Assembly: GCA_963932465.1 (NCBI GenBank) | Contig: OZ010786.1 | Location: 596,801,038 to 596,865,037, forward strand | Length of the DNA stretch: 64,000 bases | DNA from: Maratus speciosus | Taxonomy: Eukaryota > Arthropoda > Arachnida > Araneae > Salticidae | Direction of reading: 5' to 3' | Part shown: positions 12,091 to 24,359 of the stretch, piece by piece | Position numbering within the stretch: position 1 is the first letter of the stretch | Layout: the number at the start of each line of letters is the position of its first letter | Notes under the pieces: generated by a model | The model's input: the letters and a program-made list of their open reading frames with translations, nothing else | What the model was told of the DNA's origin: nothing | Database searches by the model: none | Translations under genes and position numbers: made by a program

Positions 12091-12763
12091 TCATAAATTT
12101 AAACGTTGTTTATTTGGCGTATTAACGAATGTTTTCTCAGTCAATTCTGTTCTCCTTGACAAGAGCTTAAGGTTAGGCAGCCTAAGAGTGACTGCTCATG
12201 GCCGGCTAGATCTGCCCCTTAGAGCTCAACGTCTCTCCCGGTTAACTGAAAGCGCTTGGAGTAACTTTTTTATCATTTTAACATCTAGTGTTTTTTTTTT
12301 ATTTTGAAAAACATTTGTATATACATTATCGCATCTATGTAGTAATGTGTTTTAATGAAGCATTTTAAATATTTCCTTGTTTTTATTTAAGTTCCTTCTA
12401 AGAAATTTTGTTGCCTGTGAACCATTGTAATTATCGCGTCGATTTAAGCTTAAAAGAGTAAGTTTCAAATTAGAATAGTCGCTGCAAATCATTGTATATA
12501 CATAAAAATTAAAATAATTATAAGTTATTTGCGAGTATAAATAACTAAGTATAATCTTCAACAAAAATTTAATGTTTTCGAAGCCTGTGAGAGGGTATAC
12601 TTCCCACTAATCGTCAAGTGCAAAATTTGTAACGGAATGTTTGAATAAAATTTTATTTTTACGAAGCGCACGATGATGACGAAATGCATGCAGATACTTT
12701 GAAGAATTTCTGCTTAATTTCTTTTTTTATTCAATCTTTTTAACATTGTAGCGTTATAATTAA

Positions 12764-12963
12764 CCCTAGAACTACCGAAAATTTTACTCAAGTTTTATAA
12801 AAATATTACACATCAGAATTCTTATTTAAAACTATTGAACTTATTTACTTAACTCATTATTGTCTGGTTTACATATTTAGTTTATTTTAAAGAAATTTCT
12901 GGTTAGAATAAATATTTCGAATGTACCCATCGGGTCCATTGGACCCGTCTGGTAGACGGAGGG
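12764..12963. mobile_element. TTAA-type (piggyBac-like) MITE, private to copy 2
   Basis: A 200-bp element between TTAA 12760-12763 and TTAA 12964-12967, with ends CCCTAGAACTACCG and GGTAGACGGAGGG. It is nearly identical to 7057-7256. Duplication copy 1 has the empty site as a single TTAA at 6370-6373. Confidence 0.92.
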
Positions 12964-14108
12964 TTAATTTGCTTTAAAACTTAATTTGCTTGTAAAGTGT
13001 TAACGAAGGTTATCCATTTGAAAACTACATGTTTTTACTACATTACAAAATGCTTTTCTTGTACTTAATATCGGCAATCTTTTAAAATACAAAGACCTTA
13101 TTTATTTTTATTTAAGTAGTGCCTAATGATCTGTATCTTCCGTTTGAAATGAATTTTGAATATTTTTTACGCTTACTGAAAACTATTTACTAAAGAATTG
13201 TAAATTAAACCATTTATTTTATTTAAATTCTGAGAAATGTACATTATTTCATAGCCTGAATTAACTAATTTAAAATTTTCCTGTCTATACACTTTTGAAA
13301 AGAATTACTTCTAATAAATACATCCTTGAAGCCTTTTCTTCAGGCAATTCTCAGCAAACCATGTTTAAAATTATATTATTCTGCATGATGATTGTATGAT
13401 TATATCATTACATTGTTACCATTGGGAAAATATTAATACGGTTAAGAATCTTCACAACACACATATTGAAGTCTTCAAATCAAATATATTTATATTTCCT
13501 TTTCTCGAAATGACATAAATAAAGCATAATCCTATGTTTACTAGCGATCGTTTTGTGCTTTAAATTAAATAAACTTAATTTGTGTTCTCTTTCAATTTCT
13601 TAAAGTAAAAATCCGGTTTTCAAAACACAAATCGAATCATTATCTGACTAAACATTAAGTTTGTTTCTGTTTTTACTCATACGTTTTAAATTTATTCCAT
13701 TTATTGCGCCGTCTTCCCTGTCTTGCCATGGCAGAACTTATACACTTTTATTATGAATCAGGTAGATTTTCGAAACTTTTGGCTACGGCCGAAAATAATT
13801 GAATTATATTTAATCAGCTTTACAAAGTCCGATTTCGTACCAGAAGCTGTAATTATCGGGATGGCTTTGTGACTCAGTGTTCCATTAAAGGGAACACCTA
13901 ACTTGATTCCCAAATGCCACAATGCCATGATAATTCTGACATAAATATTTTCCCTTTCTTATGCATCGGAAAAATAGCGTTTTCGTACTACCAAATAAAT
14001 TTGTACGTAAAATCCGGTGTTATTCATTCATTTCAACATTTTCGCAATGAAAGTGCTCTGTGCCGGAAAGGGTTAAAGTGAAAGGAGCAAGTTTCAAATG
14101 AGAGTTAA

Positions 14109-14391
14109 CACATTGCCGACGGGGAATCTTTATAAAATCTGAATTTTACAACAGTAGAAGCTCCTCCCTGTTCTGAAAGTCTTTTTCAAATTGGTGTTCT
14201 AGATAGGTTTCCCAAGTTCATGCATCGGTAAATATCTTTCAATCTACGAATTTAATATAAAATGTCCTACAATCTAAAAAAAATATGGAGAACATGACAC
14301 AAATGCATTTTCTGTAATGTAGACATCATGCCCTTAGTCAATGATGTTTTTTAAATGAAAACGAGAATTTTCCTTTCCCGTCGTGAATGCG
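14109..14391. mobile_element. TTAA-type MITE (copy 2 counterpart)
   Basis: It is flanked by TTAA at 14105-14108 and 14392-14395 and sits at the position corresponding to 7919-8201, with the same CACATTGCCGACGGGG terminus. It was present before the segmental duplication. Confidence 0.75.
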
Positions 14392-14565
14392 TTAACATAG
14401 AATATAATGTCTTTACGGAAAATGAATAAAAATGACATCAAGTTATTTAAGGAATTATTTATAAAATATATAATGGGAACATTAAAAAGTTCCACAATCT
14501 TACTTAAAAGGCGACTAATGTAATGAAAAAAATGTTACAAGTTTAAAATATACATTTTGTTTAAA

Positions 14566-14607
14566 ACTTCTTAGTACTTCCAAGCCTTCCAGGCTCATCA
14601 TCATAGA
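14566..14607 (-). ncRNA. hammerhead-ribozyme-like remnant downstream of PLE (copy 2)
   Basis: It has the same minus-strand motif as at 8376-8417 (gatgatgagcc, loop tgga, aggct, then tggaag). It lies about 250 bp past the PLE stop codon. The core differs from the catalytic consensus at the CUGA and GAAA boxes, so it is at best a decayed ribozyme. Confidence 0.3.
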
Positions 14608-14856
14608 ATATCTTAATGGCTAAATGTTGTTTATTTATGCAAATACGTCACTTTGTTTTGAAAATGAGAGAACCAATAATTACTAGAGTTAAAAGTAGAA
14701 GTAGCAGTAGCAGTTTCTTGGATTGAATTTAATTAGAGGAAATATATATTATTATTATTAATTGCAGTTCCTTTTATTTTATGACATAACTTTGTTTCTC
14801 ATACGTAACTTTCCATGGGTAGAAGAAAATATTTAACTTCTGTACTTTAAATTTTA

Positions 14857-15683
14857 TTACGTCACTTTGTTCAAGTTTTCAAAATTTATTTTCAGGATAT
14901 TGAACCACAAACTGGGTATATTGTATGATAGGGCGTCGTTACATACTTGATTGCTTTTACACAGGATTTCTATTGATTCTCTTATAGTGGATGCGTAATA
15001 ATTGGATGTTCGAAATATGCTTTTTGCCTGATCAAAATATATTGCGATATTCTGATTGAACCCTAAATGAGAGAGAGCTGTGGATTGATGACAAAATTTT
15101 ATGTCTGCTTTATGTTCTTTTCTTCTTTCTTTGAGTTTCCTTTTGGTCATTCCGATGTAATCCATCAGTATATTATTGTTGATTCTAAAAGGTATGGCAC
15201 ATACACCAGTATATACATCTTTTAGTGTTGGATCTATATTCGTACAAGTTAACTCTTTTAATTTTCTTTGTGGACAGGCTATTAAATTTATATTGTGTTT
15301 CGGTAGAGTATATCTTAATTTTTCGTACAGACCAGGGAAATAGCTAAACTTTTTGTATATCATTTCTTTATGGTTTTCTTTTTTGATATTGTCATGAAAA
15401 TGGAATTCATAGATGAGTTTATTGAAGAGGATTGTTGAAAATCTGTTTTCCTTAGCGATATCTCTAATGGTATTAAGCTCTTTTTCTAAATATTTTTCTG
15501 AACGTACTTTAAAAGCTCGTCTAATATAAAATTTGTAAGCAGCAATTTTATATAAAAATGGTGATGAAGTATCATATGGGATCGTATTATTTGATCTGAT
15601 TGATTTTCTATATACATTTCTGTCAATGTTGAGGTTTTCGTTGTTTTTAATTAAATTAACGTCGAGAAAAGATAAACTTGGTT
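14857..15683 (-). pseudogene. Penelope-like element: RT tail plus GIY-YIG endonuclease
   Basis: Read on the minus strand from about 15683, an open frame starts just after a stop codon with SLSFLDVNLI, then NVYRKS, and continues to the stop at 14857-14859. SFLDV and YRK are the usual end of a reverse-transcriptase domain followed by its connector. The ATG at 15363 opens only the last 168 codons. Within these, YTGVCAI (about 51-57), DYIGMTKRKLKERRKEH (68-84) and the basic stretch form a GIY-YIG nuclease motif, with GIY reading GVC. RT followed by GIY-YIG is the signature of Penelope-like retroelements. The palm domain and everything upstream are missing, so this is a 5'-truncated, immobile copy inside duplication copy 2. 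Confidence 0.85.
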
Positions 15684-15895
15684 AAAAAGGTAAATATTAC
15701 ATTATATATTTTATATTGAATCAAGGAAAATTACATTTCGTCTTATGATATTATTTAGAATTATTTATATTAAGAAGTGCACCAGTAATAGATGATTCAG
15801 GAGAAATTTCCTCAATTTTTTTTCTTTTTTTAATTATTGACAAATTTCCTAAAAATATGGATATATTTTCTGAAAATGCTAATTAATGCATAAAG

Positions 15896-16259
15896 TTAGA
15901 TGTAATTTTCCAACTGGGCGAAAAATGTCCGGACCAGGATTCGAGCCCGGGACCTCCTGGCTGAAGCCGCCAGTGCTCTGCCATCTGAGCTATCCCGGAT
16001 GATTCTGGTCGAATTTTTCACCCAGCTAACCTTGATGATTACAGCATCTGGTCTGAAACCTGGTTCAGCTCAACTGAATAAATCTCAGGCAATGGAACTC
16101 CAGAAATCTTGCAATCATCAAGGTTAGCTGGGTGAAAAAGTTCGACCAGAATCGTCCGGGATAGCTCAGATGGCAGAGCACTGGCGGCTTCAGCCAGGAG
16201 GTCCCGGGTTCGAATCCTGATCCGGACATTTTTCGCCCAGTTGGAAATTTACATCTAAT
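15896..16259. mobile_element. foldback element with tRNA-like sequence in each arm
   Basis: The outer ends ttagatgtaattttccaact and agttggaaatttacatctaa are inverted repeats. Each arm contains a tRNA-like unit: minus strand 15927-16001 and plus strand 16154-16228, the latter with A box tagctcagatggcagagc and B box gggttcgaatcc. The anticodon loop ggcttca lacks the usual T33, so a working tRNA is unlikely. The arms enclose a loop of about 95 bp. No clear TSD was found. Confidence 0.75.
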
Positions 16260-17069
16260 ATGATTTGTTTACCAATTAGAATAATTGTGTTAATATTAAT
16301 CTAGTGTAATGCATAAAGGTTCGAAAAATGTATTAATTCGAAAAAAAATCAGGGTACGAAATGGAAAGATCAACGAACCAGTACGCTATTTCAAAATCGT
16401 ATCAAAATCATTTCAAAAGTACTGTCGAATGAAAGATTTTTTTGGAAGTATAGACAAAAGTAGATTAAAAAATAAATTCAAGATTTTAGATAATAATAAA
16501 AATAGCACAATAAACTATATATAATTGTAATGACATGTTTTAATAATTGAACGAACCGGAATGATATTTACCATAATTTGATGAACTGGAACAATATTTG
16601 CCATAATTTCACGAATCGATTCCGGGTTGCTCTGGTACATTTACTTTACAGATACGAGCGCTGAAAAAAAAAATCCTATTTCTTTCCTGGAATAGAAATG
16701 ATTTACATCGTCATATGAAAAACGATGTTGCACGTTTAATTGAATACTTATTTTTCAGTGTAAAAGTCAAAACATAAATGGTAGTATTAACCATTGATAA
16801 CAAACATATATATCGGGCAGTGGCGAAATCTACTACCTAATCTGAACGTGCCGTTGCAGACTGCTTGGAAGTACATTCTTCTTGATAGGATTGTACTTTC
16901 CCTTACTACACTATTTAAACAAAATTGTGAACTTTTATACATGCACGCAACGTCATAAACAATGTTTATCAACATTATAACGTACCAAATATTTACATAA
17001 AGACATATTGAAAGATATGCTTTTAATCGAAACGCTGTTTAATCGATACAATCTCTTTCATGTATTAAG
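16260..17069. other. AT-rich intergenic DNA, no gene seen
   Basis: A 71-codon lysine- and asparagine-rich ORF at 16309-16524 has no recognisable motif and looks like chance reading of A-rich DNA. Nothing else was identified. Confidence 0.5.
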
Positions 17070-17071
17070 TA

Positions 17072-19775
17072 GGGTAGACCGGGGCTAGTTGGCCATAGGG
17101 GCACGTTGGCCCAGTCGCGATATTTTTTAAACTTTGCGTTAGATGACATTGTCAGTCCACCCAAGTATGCGTTGCTTCGCTTTTCTCCTCCAACAACAGT
17201 ACCATTGATGTCGGAGCGCCCGTTAAAGAATTATTAAGAATTTTCTAAATTTTGCAAAGGTGAGTAAATATCCTCTCTTATAAATAATAGTTTTTTATTT
17301 ATTTGTAGATTTCATTTTAGGTTTTGATATATAATAATTCAGAAAAATAATTGTTTGTAGTTATTGTAGGGCATGTTTTTTTATTGAAATACTTTCAGAA
17401 TAATTCCTTATAGTCATGAAAAACAAAAATGTCAATACGGGGTTAGTTGGCCCATTTGGCACGGGGCATTGGCATTTTGTAATATTTAATGAATTATTTT
17501 AATAAACATTTATTGTTTTTTAATTGATTTATTATCAATTAATAGCAAGACATTATATTTTAAATTGAATTCCTGGTTATTTCAGTCAATCTTTTTAAAA
17601 AATGAAGTTATAACGTTGTTTACCTCCTCCCCAAATTAAATCAGCTGCTCCTGTTGTACAAAAATATTTATAACTTTCATAATTATAGAAAAATCTCTGT
17701 TAGCTTGGCTTACAGGTGCAGGTAGATTTCGAAATTAAGTACCAATTTCACGAAGTATTTAACGGATTAAGGGAAATGTCATTTTTTTCTTATACAACCT
17801 CCCCCCCCCCCCACACACACACTCTTTTTTTTTAGTTTTTAATTTCTTTTTGCTGTAAGAGTTGCTCTTATCAAAAGCTTGTCAATACAAAAATTGTAGA
17901 TAATATTAAGATGATTTATGATAAATTTAAGTGAATTTGATACCTTGTGAAATGACGAAGTTAGGAATTTTTTTTCTTCTGAAAACCTATTTTTTGCATT
18001 CCTTGAAACCATTTCTAATTATATCAAAAATCTGTCGTGCATAATTTTTTAGCCGTTTTCCTAGAAGTTTTGAAAACTTTAAACTGATTGGATATGTTAT
18101 TGTGTCCATAGAAAAGTAATATATATATAAAATTTCGAACTGGGGATGATTTTGGGATCTTGGGGTCATGATCGGTGTAGATCTGCAAAAGTTTTTCAAA
18201 AATTCCAACATATGGGAGATTGCAATAGGTAGTATTTCTTACGAAATCTACCTAAAAGTTCGACCTCCTAGTGTTACATACTACCGCTAAATGTAACAAA
18301 TCTAACAATCAAAATCTATCCGGCTCTGATATTTCTCAATTATTAATAAAATCCCCTTGTTCCCCCGTCCAGAGAAGAGTTTGCCACAAATAATCCTTTA
18401 ATAACATCACATTTTATGAAGTGAAAACCTCTTACCTGGGTACTTATTCGTTGGAACTAAATCATCCTTTCTCTCTTCATAATCCATAAAAAGGACAGTT
18501 TCAGGAAACAATTTTTTAATTATCAAAAATATGTTTTTCTTTAAGAGACATGTTGTCCCTTCCACAGACAGAATAGAACTACACTTCTCTATCCGTTGAT
18601 AAAGATCAGTAGTTCAAACAAAAAAAAAATGATATCATCCAACATAATTATATCAAGCACATTGTTATATACTAACTTATTAGATTATCTAAATCTCATT
18701 ATACCAATAATAAATCATGAATGTAATCAAAATAATATCATACTTGCCAACATTCAACTAAACTTCCGTAAAATGTGAGTCAAATTGACCCAGGTTATAC
18801 GCGTTACTAACCAGAAAATTTATTTGATGTATTGTTATACGATTAAAATGATGTTTCTCTATGAAATCTATTTGAATTAATTTCTTTAGTAAATTTTTGG
18901 TTCGAAACGTGTTTAACCTGGGTCAATTTAACTCACATTTTACGGAAGTTTAAGGGAAAGTTGGCAAGTATGTAATATATATATTTGATGATAAACAAAC
19001 TGTGTTTTTTAATATTTAGTTATGAATTAAAATTTTATATAAACGAAATTTATCATTATTTCACAGAAGCTGGCATTAGCCAAAACATCATCAAGAAATA
19101 TCACATTTTACTGACAGAAATTTAAAAAAATTAAAAGGAATGATGCGCTAGAGAAACATGCGTTAGAGAAACATAATAAACGAAAGAAAAGAATTATTGC
19201 ACTTAACAGATGTACAGAGGCCTTGATACAATTTATTTATCATCTGGTGTTTATAATAAATCACCTAATTAAGGAAGAATGATTTTTTAAATTAATGTAC
19301 CCTAAGATTTACGGTGTTTTAACACCTAGCATGCCCTTATTAAAATTTATTACTGTTACGTAATGTATTAAAGACATTTTTTTATGAGAAAATAAATTCA
19401 AATTTTAAAGCAATTTTTCGTCGAAGTTAATAATTTGAATAAGTCACAGTTTTAATATTTAAAATTTTTATTTTAATTTTGGAGGCTATATTGTGTTTTT
19501 GTTCGCAAGAAATAAAAAATAAGATTTGGTAAAATTTTGATCATTTCTTAAACTTCTACACTATCAGAACATCAAAATGTGCCGTCAAAATTTGCGGGCC
19601 CCGCTTAACTTACCCCGCAATCGGGGCTTATTGTTAATATTTTCAAGTTTTATTATTGTGACTTCTTCCTGAAAGTGCGCTGATAGTGATAACATAAAAA
19701 AAAATTAAAATGTTGAATTGTAATTTTTTAAATATTATTAGAAGAAAAAGCTGGCCAACTAGCCCCGGTCTACCC
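17072..19775. mobile_element. 2.7-kb terminal-inverted-repeat element, TA-flanked
   Basis: The left end GGGTAGACCGGGGCTAGT mirrors the right end ACTAGCCCCGGTCTACCC over about 22 bp, with TA on both sides (17070-17071 and 19776-19777). Related internal motifs ggggttagttggccc (about 17440) and ccccgcaatcggggc (about 19611) are subterminal repeats. No transposase frame is seen, so it is non-autonomous or decayed. A 226-bp MITE (18743-18968) sits inside. A polyC/CA tract lies at about 17801-17822. Confidence 0.8.
18743..18968. mobile_element. 226-bp MITE with TA target site
   Basis: Imperfect inverted termini of about 60 bp (CTTGCCAAC...CTTCCGTAAAATGTGAGT, mirrored at right by ACTCACATTTTACGGAAG...GTTGGCAAG). 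TA flanks at 18741-18742 and 18969-18970. It is nested in the 17072-19775 element. Confidence 0.8.
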
Positions 19776-19777
19776 TA

Positions 19778-20525
19778 AACAAAGAACAAAAAATCAAAAT
19801 GCCATTATTCTGTACTTTTTAATCAGCCATTAATTTAATGAAATTTTAATTCTAAAATTTGATTCATTAAAGTGGCATGTACTGTAATAAGGGAAAAAAT
19901 AAGAGATATTAGTTTAGTAATTTTTATTTATAATTATTGGAACATCTAATCTATCATTATCCAACTACCATTAAAACGTATCAATAATTTATTAATGATA
20001 TTTTTGCTGTTGTTTGTTTGAAGAGGATGCTTTAAATATTTTATTCTTTTTAGTAATACCCTAAACAAAATTTAATCCACTTTTGATTTTATTTCAGTCT
20101 GACAAAATTCGTTTAAAGAAATATAGAGCATTTTAAACAGCTTTTAATAAATAACTTTTAATATATTATTTTTTTAAATATAGCTTTTTTTTTTACAGAG
20201 AGATAAAAATGTTCCATGTACGTTTCGAAAAGAAGGCAGACACAGAAAAAAGAAAAAAATATATATGTGTTAATTCATACAAAAATAATTGCATGTTTGT
20301 GATAATCTATACATTTTAATGCAATATTTTACTGATTATTATAAAATGAAAAATGAATTGCATCCATTTCCTTTAATGGTTAACTTTTCACGTGTCGAAG
20401 AAATTGTCGTAGGTAAAAATAATTTTGCCATTGCTGGCATAAGATATGGGGATGTCCAGACCACGAGGCATCTAGTTTCCTCGAGGAAATTGGTTATGAC
20501 TGCCTCTTGGGGTGCATCCATACGT
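19778..20525. other. AT-rich intergenic DNA, no supported gene
   Basis: Nothing firm. A less AT-rich patch at about 20385-20525 is open on both strands for about 60 codons but has no recognisable domain or convincing splice context. Confidence 0.4.
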
Positions 20526-20533
20526 CTCTCTAT

Positions 20534-20725
20534 CAGTGTTGCCAGATTGGGGACTTTTTTAATTCAGATTATTTGACTGTCACCACTTTTTAAAAACAGT
20601 ATAATTCACCAAATTTTTCAGAAATTTTAATCTATTTTTAAATAGGCCGATTATTTCTATTTAAAAAAAAGCGGTGGCAAACAACAATCTAGGGACAAAA
20701 AAAATCCCCCAATCTGGCAACACTG
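20534..20725. mobile_element. hAT-like MITE, perfect 8-bp TSD
   Basis: A 192-bp element with ends CAGTGTTGCCAGATTGGGG and CCCCAATCTGGCAACACTG. The octamer ctctctat is duplicated exactly at 20526-20533 and 20726-20733. CAGTG termini with an 8-bp TSD are hallmarks of the hAT superfamily. It has no coding capacity. Confidence 0.92.
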
Positions 20726-20733
20726 CTCTCTAT

Positions 20734-21657
20734 ATATGTTCACTACCTACCCAACTCTGTCTAGATTCCTGCCAGCGTTGGAAATTCTTTAACTCTTAAA
20801 ACATATATTCAAAAATAATAATTAATTAAAAACTTATTGAGCAATAAGACGAAATTATTAAAGCTTTCCATAGAATTTCAAAATTGCTTACAATATATGA
20901 ATTAAATTTCTTAAAAGTATTAAAAAATACTGTAAAGTTGATCGAAACAAAACTGTAAACTGAATAAAATAAGTGGAATCTTAACTGCCATCTTACCAAA
21001 GCAAGGCTCATCATGGTTACTTGTTGATTAGCATTAATTCGAAATGATAACATTCCTGATAGATTCAAAGTTCGTACCTGCCTTAAAATCTCTAATGGGT
21101 ATGGCGCCAATATTTCAGATTAGAAATGTTAGCCTAGTAGTTTTTATTCACAACAATCTTTCAGGGATTGATCAGAGAGTTTATTACATATTTCTGCTAT
21201 TAACCCTTTAACAGGTTTACCGTTATGCCGTACGAGCAAGAAGAGTTTGCCTGTTTTGTTACTAAAAACTTTTCGACACCACTAATTTCAAAATGCAATA
21301 ATCGCTTTATTTAATGGCAGACATATTTCGATTATATAGGCAAATACTGTACTGAGATAAAAGTGGTGTATTGTCCCAATTTTTAGTTTATTGTGTGAGA
21401 AACAAATAATTCTTACCTCTGCAAATCCATTCTGTGACTGAAATGTGTAAAAGATTGTCTGCTCCCAGAATCTACAAACAAATTGATTTGATAATAAACA
21501 AGTTGGAAATTGCACCTCAAACTTCACAAATGAGGTGCATTCGTACTATAACTAGTTTTATAAATATTTTTTGCACCGCATATTTTACTGGATGTATATC
21601 ATAGTGCACATCATAAGTGCATATCAATTTCATTCTGTTCGAAAGGCTGCAACATCA
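20734..21657. other. AT-rich intergenic DNA, no gene seen
   Basis: At 21199 ttaaccctttaacagg resembles the left end of a TTAA-type element, but no matching right end was found nearby. The ORFs here have no recognisable features. Confidence 0.45.
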
Positions 21658-21661
21658 TTAA

Positions 21662-22426
21662 GGGTGCACAGGACCTTTAAACTTTGAAAAAAATCAGTTT
21701 TCGGTTTTTGCTTTATTCTGAATATTTTAAAATTTCTCATCAATATTCAAAAAACCGCATTAAAAATTCTGTATAATTTCTTGAGTTATAAACATTTATA
21801 GACGGTGAGTATAATGGAAGGTTCGTAGATATTGAAACTTTCAAAAGCGTTTTCTCAGATTAGTCAATTTGGAGTTTGTGCGCACTGTTACTTTTAAACG
21901 ATGTAAGCTAGAGCTTAAAAAAAATAACCAAATATGCGTTTCTTTATAGCCTACAGGCTAAAACCAAAAAAATTCACCCATTTTTATTTATTTTATTTTA
22001 TTTTATTTATTTATTTATTTTTTTGCATTTGAAAAACGTGAAAAAAATTGAGATTTTTTAACTTTTATTTATTTTTGTGCTAAAATTAAATTTTAAACAA
22101 AACTTTTTTTCGTATATTGTGGTTTTAAGTTAGAAGTTGGTGTGTTACGATTTTATTTTGTTCAATAATTGTTTTCTGTATGCATAATTTAGAGTTTTAT
22201 CATGCGCGCAGCACTTAATCATGCATTAGTCAGCTGAATTTTTAAATAAAAAAATTAAATATTAATTGTGTATACAACATTTATTTTCCTGGATAATGTA
22301 GTTAAGGATATATACTTTAGGCAGGAAGAGGAAAAAAGATCTTAATTGCATATTGTTTGTATTTTGGTACTTTGGAGAAGGCGATGTTTTTTATTTTTTC
22401 CACAAACTCAAAGGTCCTGTGCCCCC
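21662..22426. mobile_element. 765-bp TTAA-flanked element
   Basis: TTAA at 21658-21661 and 22427-22430. The ends GGGTGCACAGGACCTTT and AAAGGTCCTGTGCCCCC are inverted repeats. It has no transposase. The layout matches 26474-27207 (TTAA flanks, GGG start, AGGAC inside the terminus, similar size). Both could be non-autonomous piggyBac or Kolobok elements, superfamilies that target TTAA. Confidence 0.82.
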
Positions 22427-22430
22427 TTAA

Positions 22431-23741
22431 AATGCACGTGAAAGAATTTTTTCCCATTAGTTGTAATGTAACAGAAAATTTTTGTCTTTCCCTGTAATTA
22501 AACTATACATTCGATTTTCATAAAATTTTAAATTACTCGACAAAATTTTGCAACAATAATATATATTTAAAATTTCAGACGATTCGATTGAATAGTTTTT
22601 GCCCTGTTATATGCGGACAAACAAACAGACAGACGGACGGATCAAATGACGACTATAGGTGCTACGTATTTATATAATTACGAACGCACCTAAAGAGGCT
22701 TTTCATCACGTGCAGTATAAAAGCAAAATATTTTATTAACAATGGTGCAAATCCATAAGTTTTGAATAAAAATAATGTTGGTAGCATATTCTCAATACTT
22801 CCGCAAGTGTTTAAGGGAATTTTATAGGGGAAGCGAAAAAGTTTATAAAAAAAAATTTCGTAGAACTGTACGCACCTTGTAAATTTTTGCAGCATTTACA
22901 ACAGAAATACGGCAATTTCCCGCGTTTAAGCCTCGGTTAGATTAAACCTGTTTCTTACCAGAATTTTTTTCTAATTAAATGTAACTTATTACTAATTGGT
23001 ACCCATTGCAATTCCTTTTAGCCGGATAGTACGGTAAACTTCGTGGTGCTTCTCCAGAAAAATTCAAAGAGAAGTATAAAAAGAAGATTTTTTTGGAAGA
23101 CAGAAGTAATGGTATAGAAAAAGTAACCACTTCTATCACTGCCAACAATAATTCTTACGAATTCAGCAATTACGTTCAAAGATAGTCCAATAAAGATAAT
23201 AACTATATATTATTGTTAAATAACTTGTAAGTGCACCAAAGATAAGTTTGGTCTTAGATAAGTGCATTTCTACTGTTTATATGCTCCATAAATTAGTAAA
23301 TAGCGTTTATTTCCGGTAAATTAATAATTGTCATAAAGAAGCTATGTTTCAATGTATCTTGTTTTGCTCTATGTTTGTTAAATGTTTTGGAAGGTGCAAT
23401 CAATTTTCCAAGTGAATAACTGATCGCACAGACGATCAAAAATTACTGAACACTACAAACATTTTAATCTTTAAATTATCTCAAAAAATAGACTAGAAGT
23501 AATATCCTTTCTCAATTTATGTTTAAAATAAGCTTAGGGATTGTCTTCATAGTAAAACTGCACGAAATCTGAAATTTTAGATATGAACACCTAATTTTGA
23601 AAAATATTTGGCTTTCTCCGAAACTTGTACCTTGTAAAAAAACAAACAAACAAACAAAAACAAAAAAAAAAAACGGGAAGTTATTCAGTAAAGCGGTTGG
23701 GCTAGGTTTATAATATCGAACTTGCAATTTTATATTTGTTT
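22431..23741. other. AT-rich intergenic DNA, no gene seen
   Basis: No coding signal. A tetranucleotide-like acagacagacggacgg tract lies at about 22627-22641 and a purine-rich tract at about 23638-23670. Confidence 0.5.
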
Positions 23742-23745
23742 TTAA

Positions 23746-24359
23746 CTCTTATCGGACGCCACCTTTTTATAAAAGATTTCACTTTTATATTCTATCCGCA
23801 CCACTATATTTAAAAAATATATTTTGTAGTATATTTCTTTTGAAGATGCCGCCAAAGTCCAAGTAGAGTTATTTCTTGTAGAAGCCGAAAAAAAAGTTCG
23901 TTAACCCCTTGACGGGCACCGGTATATATTATATACCACCTACGATTAATGAAGTTTTACACCAGAAAAATTTTATTAAATTTTACTTTTCTAACTTTGG
24001 TGAAAAAAACCCGTAAAATTGCTTTTACTTATTTTGAAATAGAATTTTTCAAAGGTTCCGGTGGGAATTCAGCATTTCACAAACGTAATTGCTTGCCCCC
24101 CAAGGGGTTAAAGAGATGGTGAACCCTATGTTAATTAGGAAGTGACATAGGACTCGTGTTATCAGGTTATATGAGTAAAATCAGGGCTCTAAATGCTCCG
24201 GAGACCACTAATTTCATAGAGTTTATTTCCCTGTCGTTAATCGCAGATAATTCTCCCATTAGATAAGGCGAAGAAACTTACTTGAAAATACTGGTGTCCA
24301 GAGTATTTCTAGACCCGAATCGCGGGATAGCTGGCAACATTACAAAGAACCGATAAGGG
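23746..24359. mobile_element. TTAA-flanked element interrupted by a second one
   Basis: The left terminus CTCTTATCGGACGCCACC follows TTAA 23742-23745. The right terminus GAACCGATAAGGG precedes TTAA 24360-24363. The CTTATCGG/CCGATAAG pairing gives short inverted repeats. It contains the complete element 23905-24107. Without the insert it is about 400 bp. Confidence 0.6.
23905..24107. mobile_element. 203-bp TTAA-type MITE, nested
   Basis: TTAA at 23901-23904 and 24108-24111. Ends are CCCCTTGACGGGCACCGG and CCCCCCAAGGGG. It has inserted into the element spanning 23746-24359. Confidence 0.75.

Larger units (their letters stand above)
10377..16125. repeat. tandem segmental duplication, copy 2
   Basis: It is collinear with 4014-10372 in direct orientation. 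Private to this copy are the TTAA MITE at 12764-12963 and about 35 bp near 12667-12702 (absent from copy 1 between short direct repeats ending gaag). It keeps the undisrupted PLE fragment and runs into the complete foldback at 15896-16259. Confidence 0.93.

Noticed and set aside
16154..16228. Genuine tRNA gene
   Set aside because: The A and B boxes are good, but the anticodon loop lacks T33 and the sequence is one arm of a foldback element with an inverted twin.
16309..16524. 71-codon lysine- and asparagine-rich ORF as a small gene
   Set aside because: Composition follows the local A-rich DNA. There is no motif and no second copy or conserved context.
20339..20576. Overlapping ORFs on both strands in a less AT-rich patch, a possible exon
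   Set aside because: No domain, no convincing splice sites and no adjoining exon. The plus-strand frame runs into a hAT-like MITE.
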